Assembly (NCBI RefSeq): GCF_000730625.1
Contig: NZ_BBIT01000011.1
Span: 1-64,000, forward strand
Reading direction: 5' to 3'
Length of the DNA: 64,000 nt
DNA from: Pseudomonas oryzihabitans NBRC 102199
GTDB lineage: Bacteria; Pseudomonadota; Gammaproteobacteria; Pseudomonadales; Pseudomonadaceae
Below, piece by piece: positions 63,136-64,000 of this stretch. Position 1 is the first letter of the stretch, and each line of letters starts with the position of its first letter. A program made the position numbers and the translations under genes. A model generated the notes under the pieces. It did no database searches and was not told where the DNA came from. It saw nothing but the letters and a program-made list of their open reading frames with translations.

Positions 63136-63891
63136 TCAGATCACCCCGAACCGGCGAGCGGTGAGGAAGCCTTGCTCTTGCTCGGTCTTCAAGGCCGCCA
63201 CCTTCTTCTGACTTGCAGTGACGCGCTCACGCACCTGCTGCGCCTTGCGAAAACCACCACGACCCAGCGCTTTCTCAGCACCGGTGAACACGAGGCCGCC
63301 ACGCTCTTCAAGAAGGGCACTGGCCTGCTTCATCACCTGGAGGCGCCGGAACATCTGCGGGTTCTGCTGCTGTTGGTAAAGGCGGGTGTAGTGATCGACC
63401 TCTACCTGTTTCAGCCCGGACAGGTAGCCAGGGCCAGCGAGGACAGCTTCGAGGCTGGCCGTATCGCCGCTTTCCAAGGCCTCAGCGAACCAGGCCCGGC
63501 GCTCATCCGCCGGCAATGCTTTGACATGGGCGCGGATTTCCGAGGTCATGCCGGTGGTTGCTTTGGTGGCTTTCAGCGGTGCATTCAGCTCAGCTTCTGC
63601 GTGGGCGATGCGCTTGCCGAGGCTGTCCGTCGCGTTTTGCATTGCCCTCAAAGCCGCCTCCATACGACTGCCAGCGTAGTCAGCAACATTCAGAAGTTTG
63701 GCGTCGTCGGTCAGTGAAGTGTCGGGCTCAATTGCTTCGCTGAACTCGTGGATCTTGCCGAGTTGCGTATAGGCGGAGGTGAAGGCACGTACGGCATCGG
63801 CAACGTGACTGGCCGTCTCGTCGTTATAGCCTTCGATGCTTTCGATTACTGCGGGGTGAAGGCTGGGGGAAACTTTGGTATTGATGTCCAT
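63136..63891 (-). CDS. Unrecognised helical island protein, 251 residues
   Basis: I do not recognise this protein. It is strongly helical and Gln/Ala/Glu-rich throughout (SLGKRIAHAEAELNAPLKAT; LKQVEVDHYTRLYQQQQNPQ; QVRERVTASQKKVAALKTEQ), consistent with a coiled coil or scaffold. There is no membrane segment. Start at 63891 (MDINTK); a GTG at 63900 would add three residues. It is the first visible gene of the four-gene minus-strand operon. The bases from 63901 to the window end hold no gene I can support. Confidence 0.7.
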   Translation of the reverse strand: MDINTKVSPSLHPAVIESIEGYNDETASHVADAVRAFTSAYTQLGKIHEFSEAIEPDTSLTDDAKLLNVADYAGSRMEAALRAMQNATDSLGKRIAHAEAELNAPLKATKATTGMTSEIRAHVKALPADERRAWFAEALESGDTASLEAVLAGPGYLSGLKQVEVDHYTRLYQQQQNPQMFRRLQVMKQASALLEERGGLVFTGAEKALGRGGFRKAQQVRERVTASQKKVAALKTEQEQGFLTARRFGVI

Positions 63892-64000
63892 TGGAATCAC
63901 CGATTCGTCTGATTGGAAGTCAGGCGATTTTCCGGTTGCGCCAACGGGGTTGCTTATTTACTGGTTACATAGTGCCCTGTTTTTTAAAAGGTCTACAAGC

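Larger units (their letters stand above)
58989..64000. mobile_element. Left part of a genomic island at tRNA-Ser (extends past the window)
   Basis: From the tRNA 3' end onward the DNA leaves the Pseudomonas core style. Counted rows give 30 of 60 G+C at 59281-59340, 24 of 60 at 60301-60360 and 33 of 60 at 62281-62340, against 40 of 60 in ftsK. The cargo (zinc-ribbon protein, DarT1-NADAR pair, phage-like small operon) is accessory. No integrase or right attachment repeat is within the window. Confidence 0.75.

Overview
The window is a high-GC gammaproteobacterial chromosome segment, almost certainly Pseudomonas (my impression is the P. oryzihabitans/P. psychrotolerans side of the genus, by feel only). 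The evidence is gene order shared with Pseudomonas genomes as I remember them: acnA-rlmM-tusA, recQ-marR-fimV-like-plpD, cspD/clpS-clpA-infA-bpt-aat-ftsK-lolA-rarA-serS-cysG, and tusE-B-C-D followed by a BI-1 protein and tRNA-Ser. A sampled core row (47941-48000) has 40 G+C of 60. The long open frames antisense to real genes are also typical of such GC-rich DNA.

Layout. 1-6.8 kb: an organosulfur-scavenging operon (two flavin monooxygenases, an SfnB-type dehydrogenase, two SsuA-like binding proteins, a LysR regulator) behind a short dyad. 6.8-12.1 kb: acnA, rlmM, tusA, then a small lipoprotein gene bracketed by a broken second copy of the tusA 3' end and a cluster of palindromic repeats. 12.1-25.7 kb: housekeeping and stress genes (GDSL hydrolase, YbiO-type channel, MATE pump, pdxB, ppnP, exonuclease, YkgJ, START protein, msrPQ, dihydroxyacetone kinase, YjdF-like membrane protein, CYP152 peroxygenase). 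25.7-30.7 kb: a guanidinobutyrate locus (SSS symporter, cytosine-permease-like transporter, gbuA, divergent gbuR). 30.8-42.2 kb: Aer-like receptor, DTW protein, a 55-codon ORF, YbaN and YecA proteins, recQ, MarR regulator, FimV-like protein, PlpD, SelW-like protein.

42.2-58.8 kb is conserved core: cold shock, the ClpS/ClpA adaptor and unfoldase with both N-end-rule aminoacyltransferases (bpt, aat), infA, ftsK, lolA, rarA, serS, cysG, and TusBCDE, which with TusA at 10.8 kb completes the sulfur relay for tRNA 2-thiouridine.

58.9-64.0 kb begins at tRNA-Ser(UGA) and is foreign in composition (row 60301-60360 has 24 G+C of 60). It carries a DUF2321-like zinc-ribbon protein, a DarT1-type DNA ADP-ribosyltransferase with its NADAR-type antitoxin, and a convergent operon of four mostly unrecognised genes that leads off the right edge. 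This partial island is the most interesting part of the window. No integrase, CRISPR array, transposase or rRNA was seen.
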